DNA of 64,000 bases from Nocardiopsis sp. ATB16-24 (GCF_030271535.1 NZ_JASCXJ010000009.1:1-64000), one strand, 5' to 3'; positions 1-8,723 are shown, counted from the first letter of the stretch. Made by a program: numbers and translations. Notes: generated by a model not told the origin, from the letters alone.

Positions 1-2
1 AG

Positions 3-1778
3 ATGGCCTTCCTCGACGCGTTCTACGAGCGCCTGGAGTCGGAGAACACCCCGGGACCGGGCGTACTCGGTGTGCCGGCCCAGATGGAGGGCGAGCACCT
101 GACCGACGAAGAACGCGAGTACGCGCTGGGTGTGCTAGGTGACGGCTTGCTAGCGCTCTCCGATGAGAGTCTTGGTGGCAGTTATGAGGACTTGCCAAGA
201 AGTGTGCGCCGAGTGGCCGAAAGCCCTCAGTACTACGAACACGGGGAAGACGAGGTGCCCTACTCCTGGGTTCTCTACGAGAACGATGTACGGGCCCTGT
301 CCAACATGCTGCAGCACACCGACGAAGACTTCCGAGGCGGCTACGAACTGTCGGTCAACCTGTCCATGTCCTCAGGCACCTACACACATCGCATAGGAGA
401 AAACGGCTTTCTCACCTCAGAGGACATGACTCCGCTGATAGAGGTAAGCACCCGCAACGAAGATGCCAGCTATTACATACTTACCGGCGAACATCCCAAT
501 ACTGACCCCTATGCGAGTCACCCCGCATTGGGCATGGACCAATCCAGATCAGGCGTAGACTACACTAAACTTGACATTTACCACTCCAGTGAAGATCGGT
601 CAAACGTCATTGAGGGTCTGTTCACCTACGAGTGGCATGACAAGGGTGAAACTGTTTCTCAGCTGATTGACTGGATCTCTGACAAGTCTGAGAGCGATGA
701 CCCAAGAGACCAGGACATGTCCGGAAAAGCCGCAGCAAGTTTTGTCGGCATGGTCACTACCGCTGAGATGCAGGAAGCACTCACCAGCACAGGCGTGGAC
801 GTCAGCGAAGACGGGAAAGAATACAATAGCGCGTCCTTCACTGCATTTAACACTGAACTCGCCCACAGTCTGGCTGATATATTTGACTCTTATATATTCA
901 GCTTTGCTGAGAGCAGCGTCTCAGAAACTAATGAAAACGGCGAAGAAGTGGCAACAACAGGAGTAGGAGATTACATTTCAGAAACCAACCGTTTCAACAT
1001 CGGACCCCAAGAGCGAGCATCTTACATGGAGTATCTCATGGGCAACGATGACACTGCAACACGAACCATAAACTCTGCTGCCCTTTACCAGAATCTGGCA
1101 ATTGAAATCCTCCTGGAAAATGGTAACACAAGCACTGCTTCCAGAGGATCAGCTAGCCTGGACGCACTGATAGAAATCGCCCTGGAGGCAGAGGCAGAAA
1201 AGAGAAGCCTGGACCTCACAGAGACCAAAGAAAGAAAAGAGAAGCTATATGGATACGCCATTGAAAAAGCCGCAGAGCACTCCGAAAAAATACCTGTAAT
1301 CGGAAAGAGTATCGGCTGGGGTCTGAACCTTGGCCCTGACTGGATTATTGAAAAATTGGTAGACCAGGAAACCACTGTAAGACCACGCCTCCCGTCGGGC
1401 GAAAACGCTGAAACTCGCATCAGGCAGAATGAGCTCATTCTGCTCGAAAAGATCATGAACTCTCAAAGCGAGAACATCGAACAAAAACCCCCTCAGCATC
1501 TGATCGAAACGCTCATCGAAGCCAATGTGTGCACCATTAACAAAGATGGCGAAATAGAGCTCAACCAATCTTCTGAAATTTGGCAGGACAACGGTAGACT
1601 CGAGGGAGAGTTCCTTGAATTGGATGATGTTCTAGCAGGCGCCCTGGAAAACACTGAAATAACCCCGACAGATTCCCGTACCGAGAGAAAGCCTACCGAC
1701 GCCCTTGATCTCGCGGGAGAATACTCCGAAGAGTACAACAATCGCCACGACCTTGTGAAAAATTTCGGAAAGCGATAA
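3..1778 (+). CDS. large acidic protein, DUF6571-like (probably 5' truncated)
   Basis: The reading frame is open from the left edge, so the ATG at 3 may be internal and the true start may lie outside the window. The 591 visible residues are rich in Glu, Asp and Ser, with no signal peptide or membrane segment. The opening FLDAFYERL and the segment around residues 330-350 (NIGPQERASYMEYLM) resemble actinobacterial DUF6571 proteins, a large family of unknown function often found with secretion-linked genes; this match is from memory and weak. The second half of the gene is much richer in A/T than the 3.3 kb onward DNA, suggesting transfer or relaxed selection. The next gene follows after 9 bases and encodes a lipoprotein, so the two are likely co-transcribed. 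No catalytic motif is visible and no function is proposed. Confidence 0.5.
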   Translation: MAFLDAFYERLESENTPGPGVLGVPAQMEGEHLTDEEREYALGVLGDGLLALSDESLGGSYEDLPRSVRRVAESPQYYEHGEDEVPYSWVLYENDVRALSNMLQHTDEDFRGGYELSVNLSMSSGTYTHRIGENGFLTSEDMTPLIEVSTRNEDASYYILTGEHPNTDPYASHPALGMDQSRSGVDYTKLDIYHSSEDRSNVIEGLFTYEWHDKGETVSQLIDWISDKSESDDPRDQDMSGKAAASFVGMVTTAEMQEALTSTGVDVSEDGKEYNSASFTAFNTELAHSLADIFDSYIFSFAESSVSETNENGEEVATTGVGDYISETNRFNIGPQERASYMEYLMGNDDTATRTINSAALYQNLAIEILLENGNTSTASRGSASLDALIEIALEAEAEKRSLDLTETKERKEKLYGYAIEKAAEHSEKIPVIGKSIGWGLNLGPDWIIEKLVDQETTVRPRLPSGENAETRIRQNELILLEKIMNSQSENIEQKPPQHLIETLIEANVCTINKDGEIELNQSSEIWQDNGRLEGEFLELDDVLAGALENTEITPTDSRTERKPTDALDLAGEYSEEYNNRHDLVKNFGKR

Positions 1779-1787
1779 CTTATACCC

Positions 1788-2297
1788 ATGAAACTGAAGA
1801 AAGTATTGACAGCAGTATTAATATTTTCTGGACTCCTGCTCCTATCCTCCTGTTCGAAACAGGAGCAGGAATATGAACAGAGGGCACTTGAATCCCCGAG
1901 CAATGAGTGGATACTTCGCCACACCAAAATATTCACATTTGAACGCATGATCCATGAGTATCCAGAGCAGGTTCTTGACAACACCGGAGATTCTGGAGTA
2001 GATCAACTTTTGAAGGCTGGAGTGCTAGCCAAAGAAGGAGATATATATAAAGTCGAGACAAGCACAAATAAATGGAACACATCAGAAGACCTGAGTAGTG
2101 ATACTCACATCAACAATATTGACTTCACACTAAACGTGATCCTCAACAATAACAACGTCACCTGGTGTGGAGATTCAATTTCTGGAAAAGATTTTGTGAG
2201 GAATTACACTGACCTCCACGAAGGATTTTCGGCTAGTTATGAAGAATACGAAAAAAGCATCGCCGACTACGTCGACTGCGGAACAGGAGAGCTGTAG
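1788..2297 (+). CDS. small secreted lipoprotein, copy A of a tandem pair
   Basis: The 169-residue product starts with a textbook lipoprotein signal: charged MKLKK, a hydrophobic stretch and the lipobox LLSSC, so the mature protein should be anchored outside the membrane by a lipidated Cys. The mature part is acidic with two later Cys (WCG and DCG) that could pair. I do not recognise a family. The C-terminal 15 residues (EEYEKSIADYVDCGTGEL region) are identical to those of the next gene, and homology continues past the stop codon, so the two are tandem duplicates. It lies 9 bases after the DUF6571-like gene, consistent with one operon, and is strikingly A/T-rich for this genome. Confidence 0.75.
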   Translation: MKLKKVLTAVLIFSGLLLLSSCSKQEQEYEQRALESPSNEWILRHTKIFTFERMIHEYPEQVLDNTGDSGVDQLLKAGVLAKEGDIYKVETSTNKWNTSEDLSSDTHINNIDFTLNVILNNNNVTWCGDSISGKDFVRNYTDLHEGFSASYEEYEKSIADYVDCGTGEL

Positions 2298-2953
2298 AAT
2301 CTCGACGAGCACCTCATGCGCACAGCCCGAAGACGCCTCCTCTGCTCAGAGAAATATCCGTACGCCATCCTCCAGTGCAAACTCACCGAAGCGATTGTCG
2401 TCCTCGCCGTCGCGATATCTCTTTCTGCATGCCAAGGACTCGGTCTTGTACCGCCCCAGGCAGACTCAGAGCCTTCTCCAGAAGAGAACGACCCGTCAAA
2501 GGTAGATGGCGAATGGGTTCGCCGACATGTCATGATACTGACTCTAGAGAGAATGTTCGTTGAGGAAGAATCGCCTGAGATAATCGCGAACGCTTCCGAT
2601 AGAACTAGAGAATCCCTCTTGGAGGGAGGCGCCCTCATAGAAGAAGACAATCAATACAGACTGGAGACCGACCCTGCTAAATGGACCGTCGCAGAGGGAC
2701 TCGGGGACGATGGTCTTTTGCCGCGCCATGTAGACAATGCCATGAACGCACTTCTGTGGGAAAACGAGGTCACCTGGTGCGACCATAGGATGATAGGCCG
2801 TGACTTCGTCTCTTCCTATATCGAGCTCTACAACGGGAAATTCGACACCCGTGAAGAGTACGAGAAGAGCATCGCCGACTACGTCGACTGTGGCACAGGA
2901 GAGCTATAGAAGCTCGACGAGCACATCATGCGCACAGCCCGAAGACGCCTCCC
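2241..2953 (+). repeat. tandem duplication, 612-bp offset
   Basis: About 100 bases at 2241-2341 recur at 2853-2953 with about ten substitutions. Each repeat covers the last codons of a lipoprotein gene, its stop codon, a short spacer and the first nine codons of the next reading frame (MRTARRRL). The offset is exactly 612 bases. This shows that the lipoprotein gene was copied head-to-tail at least once and that a third copy once began at 2928. The gene bodies between the repeats have diverged much more than the repeats. Confidence 0.85.
2316..2909 (+). CDS. small secreted lipoprotein, copy B of a tandem pair
   Basis: Paralogue of the preceding lipoprotein (197 residues). Shared features are the order of a WVRRH/WILRH-like motif after the signal, LERMF/FERMI, an EVTWC or NVTWC motif and the identical C-terminal end. 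The signal is unusually long: MRTARRRL, about 20 further residues, then a hydrophobic core and lipobox LSAC with Cys39. The first nine codons lie inside the duplicated segment, so the present N-terminus may have been created by the duplication. Codon use is more G/C-rich than copy A, so the two copies are drifting apart. Function unknown; a secreted partner of the DUF6571-like protein is conceivable but unproven. Confidence 0.7.
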   Translation: MRTARRRLLCSEKYPYAILQCKLTEAIVVLAVAISLSACQGLGLVPPQADSEPSPEENDPSKVDGEWVRRHVMILTLERMFVEEESPEIIANASDRTRESLLEGGALIEEDNQYRLETDPAKWTVAEGLGDDGLLPRHVDNAMNALLWENEVTWCDHRMIGRDFVSSYIELYNGKFDTREEYEKSIADYVDCGTGEL

Positions 2954-3011
2954 CACTCTGGGGAGCACTCCTCGCCCTTCTCCCTCCTCATCGATCTCGT
3001 GGTCGCGCTGA
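2928..3011 (+). pseudogene. remnant of a third lipoprotein copy
   Basis: Starts with the same nine codons as the 2316 gene (ATG CGC ACA GCC ...), then diverges after position 2953 into unrelated sequence and stops at 3009-3011 after 27 codons. No signal peptide or lipobox follows. This is best read as the 5' stub left when a third tandem copy was deleted. Confidence 0.6.
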
Positions 3012-3315
3012 GTAGAGGCATCACGCGCAGGCGCCGCCGCGCCTGCCGTACGACACGCCGGCCGCGTCAGTACGGCACACCCCTTACCAGGGCCACTCTA
3101 AGGCCTGAAAGTGGCCCTACGTAGGGGGTTCGCGGCTGCGAGCCCTCCAGCCCAACCTCCTGAAACCACCTCAATCCCCCTGTGTCACCACAAAAACGGT
3201 TCACAACTACACGTAATTAACTCATTACATAGGGTTACCGCCCCACTGCGGAGGGGCATCTCCTCGCACGACTCCCGTTATCAGAACGGCGAGGAACGCA
3301 GAGGAGACTCTCGCA
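3012..3315. other. intergenic region with two hairpins and the CHRD promoter
   Basis: No gene seen. Two hairpins end the lipoprotein block (3027-3046 and 3089-3118). A palindrome CCCTACGTAGGG sits at 3115-3126. The stretch 3190-3235 is locally A/T-rich and is the likely promoter zone for the CHRD gene, whose ribosome binding site GAGGAGA is at 3300-3306. Confidence 0.5.
3089..3118 (+). terminator. hairpin terminator after the lipoprotein block
   Basis: Perfect 9-bp arms AGGGCCACT / AGTGGCCCT with a 12-base loop. A smaller hairpin (GCAGGCGC, 4-base loop, GCGCCTGC, 3027-3046) precedes it. There is no long T tract, as is usual in high-GC actinomycetes. Confidence 0.55.
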
Positions 3316-4092
3316 ATGCACAAGGCAACCGCCACCGCGGCGGCACTGGCGCTCCCCATGGGGCTGGTGCTGGCCGCCACGGCCGCTCATGCCGGCGCTT
3401 CCGACGGACCACAGGACACCAAGGTCCTGCACGCCCAATTGCAGCCCATGAACGAGACCAACGCGACGGGCACCAGCACCGTCGAGCTCCGAGGCACGAC
3501 GATGACCGTCCAGATCCACGCCACCGGCCTCGCGCCGGGCCTGCCGCACGCCCAGCACCTGCACGTCGGCGGCGAGAACATCTGCCCGACGGGTCTGAAG
3601 GCCGACGAGAACGGCGACGGCTTCGTCAGCACCGTCGAGGGCACGCCCTACTACGGTCCCGAGGCCGTGTCGCTGACCGCCGAGGGCGGTGTCGGCGCGG
3701 AGAACAAGCTCGACATGGAGAACATGCCGGTCGCCGACGAGAACGGCAAGCTGGAGTACGAGCGCACCTTCGAGGTCAGCGAGGACATCGCCAAGCGGGT
3801 CCTGCACGGCAAGGCCGTCGTCGTCCAGCGCGGTATCGGCGCCGAGGACACCCGCGAGTACGACTTCAACGCCGCCGGGCCCAGCGAACTCGACGGTTCG
3901 CTCCCGGCCCAGGCCACCCACCCCGCTTCCTGCGGCGCGCTCGCCGCGGCCCCCGAGCGCGGGATGGAGACCGGCTTCGGCGGCACGTCGGGGACCCCCG
4001 TGGCCTGGATGATCGGCCTGGGCGCCGCCCTGGTCACGGTCGCGGGAGCGGTGGCCGTCGCCGGCCGCCACCTGTTGCGCGTCCGGGCATGA
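3316..4092 (+). CDS. CHRD-like surface protein with sortase-type C-terminus
   Basis: The 258-residue product has a Sec signal peptide (residues 1-26, ending AAHA) and a CHRD/superoxide-dismutase-like beta domain containing PHAQHLHVGG and ICPTG. The C-terminus reads as a cell-wall sorting signal: RGMETGFGG at about 215-223, a hydrophobic segment about 229-250 and the basic tail RHLLRVRA. The motif is not canonical LPxTG but resembles the xxTG-Gly-rich signals seen on actinobacterial proteins beside class F sortases. The gene ends in an ATGA overlap with the sortase gene, so the pair is translationally coupled and the sortase probably attaches this protein to the wall. The exact substrate and ligand of CHRD domains are not known. 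Confidence 0.8.
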   Translation: MHKATATAAALALPMGLVLAATAAHAGASDGPQDTKVLHAQLQPMNETNATGTSTVELRGTTMTVQIHATGLAPGLPHAQHLHVGGENICPTGLKADENGDGFVSTVEGTPYYGPEAVSLTAEGGVGAENKLDMENMPVADENGKLEYERTFEVSEDIAKRVLHGKAVVVQRGIGAEDTREYDFNAAGPSELDGSLPAQATHPASCGALAAAPERGMETGFGGTSGTPVAWMIGLGAALVTVAGAVAVAGRHLLRVRA

Positions 4093-4769
4093 TGACACTT
4101 CCCGGTACCGGCTCCAGCGCCGGAACGGCCGCGTGGCCGCAACCGTCTCGTGGCCGCCGGGCACTGTGCTCGGCGGCCACGAGGTTCGTCTCCTCCCTCG
4201 GCGTCCTGCTCATGGCCGCGGGGATGTGGCAGAGCGACCTGGCCGGGGACCGGGCGGACGCCGCGCCCGCCCCCGCCGTCACACGGGCGCCCGCCGACGC
4301 CGCGCCCGCGATGGAGCGTTCCCGTCCGGTCGGCCTCACCATCCCCGCGATCGAGGTCGACACCACCGACCTCGTCCCGCTGGACGTGGACGCCACCGGC
4401 GCTTTGGCGTCCCCCGAGGACACCGACACGGTCGGCTGGTACGAGTCCGGTCCCTGGCCGGGCCAGGCCGGAGCGGCGGTGATGGGGGCGCACGTGGACT
4501 CCGTCAGCGGCCCGGCGGTCTTCTTCTGGCTGCGACGGTTGGAGCCGGGCGACGAGGTGACCGTCACCCGCTCCGACGGCACCGAGGCCGTGTTCACCGT
4601 CTACGCGGTGCGTGAGTACGACAAGCACGCCTTCCCCACCCGGAAGGTCTACGGACCCACGGGCAATCGGGCCGAGTTGCGCCTGGTGACCTGCGGGGGC
4701 CGGTTCGAACGGGGCGACGGCTACACCGACAACCTGGTGGTCTACGCCGAGTTGGAACCTCCGGAGTGA
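4089..4769 (+). CDS. class F sortase
   Basis: A 226-residue membrane-anchored transpeptidase. Residues 32-48 form an N-terminal membrane segment, followed by an Ala/Pro-rich linker and the sortase beta barrel. Catalytic His135 lies in GAHVDS, Cys202 in LVTCGG, and an Arg follows close behind, as in class E/F sortases that act on wall substrates. I chose the ATG at 4089 because it overlaps the upstream stop (ATGA); a much longer open frame upstream is a shadow of the CHRD gene. The neighbouring CHRD protein is the obvious substrate. Confidence 0.88.
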   Translation: MMTLPGTGSSAGTAAWPQPSRGRRALCSAATRFVSSLGVLLMAAGMWQSDLAGDRADAAPAPAVTRAPADAAPAMERSRPVGLTIPAIEVDTTDLVPLDVDATGALASPEDTDTVGWYESGPWPGQAGAAVMGAHVDSVSGPAVFFWLRRLEPGDEVTVTRSDGTEAVFTVYAVREYDKHAFPTRKVYGPTGNRAELRLVTCGGRFERGDGYTDNLVVYAELEPPE

Positions 4770-4867
4770 GCGACCCGCCGCCCCTCGTCCTGTGGCACAG
4801 TGGCGGCGACCGCGGTGAGGGCCTCGCGTCGGTCCACCGCCGTACCGCCGTACCAGGAGGAACTCGC

Positions 4868-5164
4868 ATGGCGATCTTCGCCGTCACCTACACCTATGCT
4901 CCCGACAGCGCCGCCGCACGTGACGAGCATCGTCCCGTTCACCGGGAGTACCTTGGTGTCCTCTCCGCACAGGGCGTCAACCTGTGCTCGGGCCCGTGGG
5001 GCACCGAGGAGGAACCCGGCGCGCTCCTGCTCTTTCGCGCCGACTCCAGGGAGGAGGCCCTCGCCTTGGCGGAGAAGGACCCCTTCCACATCCAGGGCCT
5101 GATCACCCGGATCGGTGTTCGGGAGTGGATCCCGGTCATGGGCCCGCTCGCCGAGCACCTTTGA
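4868..5164 (+). CDS. YciI family protein
   Basis: A 98-residue YciI-like protein with the ferredoxin-like fold pattern of the family, including the conserved His in RPVHREYL and Asp in EKDPF, residues proposed to form an active-site pair. The start is ATG 4868 because AGGAGG ends 7 bases upstream (4855-4860). A perfect bidirectional terminator follows. YciI enzymes act as dehalogenases or accessory domains elsewhere; the substrate here is unknown. Confidence 0.85.
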   Translation: MAIFAVTYTYAPDSAAARDEHRPVHREYLGVLSAQGVNLCSGPWGTEEEPGALLLFRADSREEALALAEKDPFHIQGLITRIGVREWIPVMGPLAEHL

Positions 5165-5183
5165 GCCGGTCCCCGTCCGTGCG

Positions 5184-5215
5184 ACGCGGGTCGGATCGTG
5201 TGATCCGACCCGCGT
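5184..5215. terminator. bidirectional terminator between yciI-like and VOC genes
   Basis: Perfect 14-bp arms ACGCGGGTCGGATC / GATCCGACCCGCGT with a 4-base loop (5198-5201), located exactly between two convergent stop codons. Confidence 0.85.
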
Positions 5216-5644
5216 TCACCCCTCCGCCTGTGCGGCGAGACCGTTGTCCCTCATCCACTGTGGGTCGGGGTCGACCCGCTGTAGCACCTCGACGTAGAGC
5301 CCTTCAGGGCCCGAGACCTGGAAACGTCGCTGTCCCCACGGTTCGCTGACCAGTGGCATGATCACCTCCACGCCCGCTTCGCGCAGGCGCCTCTCCTCGG
5401 CGTCCACGTCCGGTACCAGGAAGGCGATCAGCGTCTCGCCCCCGCCCGAGCGCAGGATCGAAGGTGTGGACGGGTGGTCGCGCAGCACGAAGTCGATGGA
5501 CAGTTTGTGGTGGCCGCTGTGCCGGGTGTTGAGGTACCAACCGAGGTCGACGCCGATCTCGAAACCGAAATGCTCGGCGAACCACTCGGCGCTGGAGCGC
5601 GGGGCGTCGCAGAGGACGGCCAGGCCGACGAGTTCGATGTCCAT
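5216..5644 (-). CDS. VOC (glyoxalase/bleomycin-resistance fold) protein
   Basis: A 142-residue single-domain vicinal-oxygen-chelate protein with two beta-alpha-beta-beta-beta modules: SAEWFAEHFGFE in the first, and AEERRLREAGVEV then GPEGLYVEVLQ in the second, with the Glu of YVEVLQ as a typical metal ligand. GGGAGAAGC precedes the ATG. It is transcribed divergently from the TetR regulator 100 bases away, so it is the likely target of that regulator. Substrate unknown; detoxification or antibiotic binding is the usual family role. Confidence 0.85.
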   Translation of the reverse strand: MDIELVGLAVLCDAPRSSAEWFAEHFGFEIGVDLGWYLNTRHSGHHKLSIDFVLRDHPSTPSILRSGGGETLIAFLVPDVDAEERRLREAGVEVIMPLVSEPWGQRRFQVSGPEGLYVEVLQRVDPDPQWMRDNGLAAQAEG

Positions 5645-5744
5645 GCTTCTCCCAGCTGTTCGCCGAATACCACTACAAGTAAAGTACTACGATCGAAGTG
5701 ATGGAGACAAGCGTGTTCTTCCCGAGAAAGGAGGGGCGGAAGTC
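5645..5744. promoter_or_regulatory. divergent VOC/tetR promoter region
   Basis: The centre (5668-5700) is A/T-rich for this genome and holds a short dyad AGTA-AAG-TACT at 5678-5688 and a repeated ACTAC. It is a reasonable place for a TetR operator, but the dyad is short. The tetR ribosome binding site AAAGGAGGGG is at 5727-5736. Confidence 0.4.
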
Positions 5745-6332
5745 ATGCGGCAGAACCCCGAGCGCAGGCGCGCCCTGCTGAACGCGGCCATCGACGTGCT
5801 CGCGGAGGACGGGGCCCGAGGGTTGACCTTCCGGGCGGTCGACGCCCGAGCCGGGGTCCCCGGCGGGACGGCGTCCAACTACTTCGCCAACCGCTCCGAA
5901 CTCCTGCTCCAGGCGGGCGCGCACGTCCACGTGCGACTGGCGCCCACCGAGGAGTTCATGGCCCGGTTCCTGGACTCGGTTCCCTCGCGTGAGCAGACCC
6001 GCCTGGGCATGCGCGACCTGTTGAGGCGGGTCGAGGCCGACCGCAACGGCTACCTCGCCCTTCTGGAGCTGCGTCTGGAGGCCAACCGACATCCGGGCAT
6101 CCGCGAGGAACTGACTCGCACCATCAGGTGGACCCTGGAGGAGAACGTGCGGCGGCACCTGGAGGGCGGTTTCCCCGGTGACCGGAACACCGTGGTCACC
6201 CTCTACCTGGCGATGACCGGCCTGCTCGTGGAACACCTGACCCTGCCGGACGTGCTCACCGACGACGACCCCGAGTCCCTGGTGGACCGGATGGTGGCCG
6301 TCATCGTCCCCGAGGGCCGGTCTGCCCGCTGA
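5745..6332 (+). CDS. TetR family regulator
   Basis: A 195-residue repressor-type protein. Residues 5-50 form the TetR helix-turn-helix, with the hallmark GLTFRAVDARAGVPGG turn and SNYFANRSELL; the C-terminal part is the all-helical ligand domain. I start at ATG 5745 because AAAGGAGGGG precedes it; the open frame extends upstream through the VOC gene without coding character. Divergent placement suggests control of the VOC gene and itself. Confidence 0.88.
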   Translation: MRQNPERRRALLNAAIDVLAEDGARGLTFRAVDARAGVPGGTASNYFANRSELLLQAGAHVHVRLAPTEEFMARFLDSVPSREQTRLGMRDLLRRVEADRNGYLALLELRLEANRHPGIREELTRTIRWTLEENVRRHLEGGFPGDRNTVVTLYLAMTGLLVEHLTLPDVLTDDDPESLVDRMVAVIVPEGRSAR

Positions 6333-6437
6333 GCCTCCTCAACGAGCTCTCCGGCGAGTCGGGGACACCGAACGTCCGCGCGGTCGCGGGTCCGGCCTTC
6401 CCCGAGGACGGCCCGAGGGGTTCCGTGCACGGGGAAC

Positions 6438-6464
6438 GGGCCCCGCGTCGGTGCCGCGGGGCCC
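6438..6464. terminator. terminator between tetR and DUF1232 genes
   Basis: Perfect 10-bp arms GGGCCCCGCG / CGCGGGGCCC with a 7-base loop, between convergent genes. Confidence 0.8.
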
Positions 6465-6498
6465 GCGTGGACCTGGAGGAATACGGACCTCGGCGCCC

Positions 6499-6933
6499 CT
6501 ACCCGGAGGCCTGGCCCGCCGCCTGTCCGGACACGTCCCGACGAGGGCCGTTCCGGTCCGCGCCCGCCTGCCCGGGTCCGTTGGCCTCCTGGAAGGCCTG
6601 CTGAGCCTGGACGTCGCGCTCCCACTTGACGAAGCGCTCGCTCTCTCCGAGGGCCATGGTGGTCAGCCACACGGCGACACCGACGTCGTCGGCCAGGCCG
6701 AGCAGCGGGATGAACAACTCGGGAACGAAATCGATGGGCGAGATGATGTAGGCCGCCAGCACGAGCATCCCGAGCAGCTTCGTGGTGCTCAGCTCGGGGT
6801 AGCGCCCTCTCAGTTTGGCGCCGATCATGCGTGGAACCGCCCCGGCGCGCTTCCACACCGAGACGTCGCCGTCTGTGTTCTGGATGACCTGCCAGGCAGC
6901 GGCTCCGGCCGCGGCACGGTTCGCCTTGCGCAT
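6499..6933 (-). CDS. DUF1232 (YkvA-like) membrane protein
   Basis: A 144-residue protein with the DUF1232 signature around residues 48-92: a hydrophobic hairpin containing the characteristic ISPIDFVPELFIPLLGLADD. YkvA-type proteins are small inner-membrane proteins of unknown role. The C-terminal tail is Gln/Gly/Ala-rich and probably disordered. GGAGGA lies 8 bases before the ATG. Confidence 0.82.
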   Translation of the reverse strand: MRKANRAAAGAAAWQVIQNTDGDVSVWKRAGAVPRMIGAKLRGRYPELSTTKLLGMLVLAAYIISPIDFVPELFIPLLGLADDVGVAVWLTTMALGESERFVKWERDVQAQQAFQEANGPGQAGADRNGPRRDVSGQAAGQASG

Positions 6934-7552
6934 CCTTGGTCTCCTCCGGGGACGTGTCGCTTCTCAAGATATGACGCGAAAGAGCCCTGATTCGTTCCCG
7001 ATCGGCGCGGATCCGAGCGTGATCGACCCCATGGCGTTTCCTCCCGGTCGGAACCGACCGTCCACAAACTGTCCGGGGGCACTGGTGGGCGAGGGTGGGG
7101 AAGGGCATCCTTGGACGAGGCGGGTCGGGTGAGTGCGAGGCCGTGGAGTGGGAAGGAGGTAGCCGCGGCGGGAGGTCCACGACCGCCCCGACACCATGAC
7201 CCCGAACGAACCCCGACAAAGGGGGAGCGGCCACATACCGGTCCGTCCACGGGCCGGCCACATACGTCCGGCGGGCGCCGGCTCCGTGTAGAAATCCGTG
7301 CAGAAAGGCGGTGGCGTACACGAACGCGACGTGTTCCCTCGCGGTCGGCGGAGAAGGCCCTCCGCCGAAGTCACATCCGTCGACTTCCCTCCCGGACCCC
7401 TCCCACACCTCACGCCCCGCCTGTCAGGGCGACGAACGCGAGGGCTCCCGCGCTCCGCCACACATTGGTTACGATGCGTCCGAGCGGTGCCTCCGGCGCG
7501 GAAGGCCGTCCAGCAGTCTCCCCCCATGCGCAGAACCGATGGAGCTTGCCCA
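6934..7552. other. 619-bp divergent intergenic region
   Basis: No coding frame with convincing composition. It contains a 16-bp palindrome CGGTCGGAACCGACCG (7045-7060) and a hairpin with 8-bp arms (7346-7367). It separates the DUF1232 gene from the pilus operon and must hold the promoters of both, but no clear -35/-10 pair was seen. Confidence 0.4.
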
Positions 7553-8662
7553 GTGTCCACTGCCCTACCTCGGTCGGCGACGACCGTCGCCCTGTTGGCG
7601 GACATCCCCAGCACGGGTCACGTGGGCGAGGCCGGGGCCCGGCGGTTCGCACTGCGCGGAGAGGGTGTCGGCGAGCGCAGCGCGGCGTTCGTCGCCTTCG
7701 CTAGGCAAGAGATCGAGGCCGGGCGCAAGATCGTGGCCCTGTACCCCACGTGGCGCTCCTCGGACGCCGAACGGGCGGTCAACTTCGCCCGTGGGGCGAT
7801 GCGCACCGACCACGTCGCCGGGATCGGCCTCGACCTGTCGCCCCTCGCCCTTTCGCTGGTCGCCGACCAACTCGCCTACCTCGCTCCCTACCTCCAACCG
7901 GGGATGGTCGCCGCGCTGTGCGACGAACTGCCCAGGCATCTGCTCGCGGGAGCCTGGCTCAGATCGGTCTCCGGTCTGTCCACGATCCCCACCTCCCTAC
8001 GCCAGCACGTGGGCTCCTACGCTCCGGCGGTGTCCTTTCTCGCCTACTGCGCGCCCATCCGCCAGGTGGGACGTATGCGGCCGTCCGACGTCGCCGGTTC
8101 TCTGCCCTTCCGCCCCGTGCAGCCGGTCCAACTGCTGTACTCCACACCCGACCCCGGCATCACCGGCCCCTTCGACGACAACCTGCCCCAGGCCGTCCAA
8201 CCGGTGGCGACCCGCGCCCTGCCCGCCCAACCGCTGGGCCCCGAGTACTGGGGAACCGCCAAGTACGTGGAGTTCGTGGCGTTGAGCGCTCACCCCCAGG
8301 CCCTGGCCTACGCGGCCGGTTCCCTCCGCGCCTCCGCCTGCTCCTGGTGCGGTGAGCCGATGTCGTCCCGACACTGTCCCTTCTGCTCCGCTCGGGCCGT
8401 GCGGTCCCGGGCCCCACGCGGCACACCCCGCCCGGACGGCGGACACGGGGCTCCTCGTCTCCCACAGCCGCCCAACGCGGCCTCCTCGCACCCGCACCCC
8501 CGCATCGGCCCCGTCCGTCCCGCCCCGCCCACATCCCCCTCCCCCACCGACCTCCAGCACCCATCCGAGCACCGTCCCCCACCGTCCACCCACCGACCGG
8601 AGGGTCCGCCGCCGGCGGACCGCACCCCGCAGGCCGAAGCGCCGAGGACCTACTCCCGGTAG
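7553..8662 (+). CDS. unknown protein with C-terminal zinc ribbon, first gene of the Tad operon
   Basis: I do not recognise the family. From the GTG at 7553 (GGAG 8 bases upstream) it is 369 residues. Residues about 1-255 form a soluble alpha/beta-like domain without membrane segments. Residues 263-278 carry a CxxC-x8-CxxC zinc ribbon (CSWC ... CPFC). The last 90 residues are Pro/Ser/His-rich and disordered. An ATG at 7526 is an alternative start, and the frame is open further upstream. The gene lies 61 bases before cpaB in the same direction, so a role in pilus regulation or assembly is plausible but unproven. Confidence 0.65.
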   Translation: MSTALPRSATTVALLADIPSTGHVGEAGARRFALRGEGVGERSAAFVAFARQEIEAGRKIVALYPTWRSSDAERAVNFARGAMRTDHVAGIGLDLSPLALSLVADQLAYLAPYLQPGMVAALCDELPRHLLAGAWLRSVSGLSTIPTSLRQHVGSYAPAVSFLAYCAPIRQVGRMRPSDVAGSLPFRPVQPVQLLYSTPDPGITGPFDDNLPQAVQPVATRALPAQPLGPEYWGTAKYVEFVALSAHPQALAYAAGSLRASACSWCGEPMSSRHCPFCSARAVRSRAPRGTPRPDGGHGAPRLPQPPNAASSHPHPRIGPVRPAPPTSPSPTDLQHPSEHRPPPSTHRPEGPPPADRTPQAEAPRTYSR

Positions 8663-8723
8663 GCTCCGCGCCGCGCCCCGACCGGCGGCCCGTGACGACA
8701 CTGGAAACGGATAAGCAACCCCT

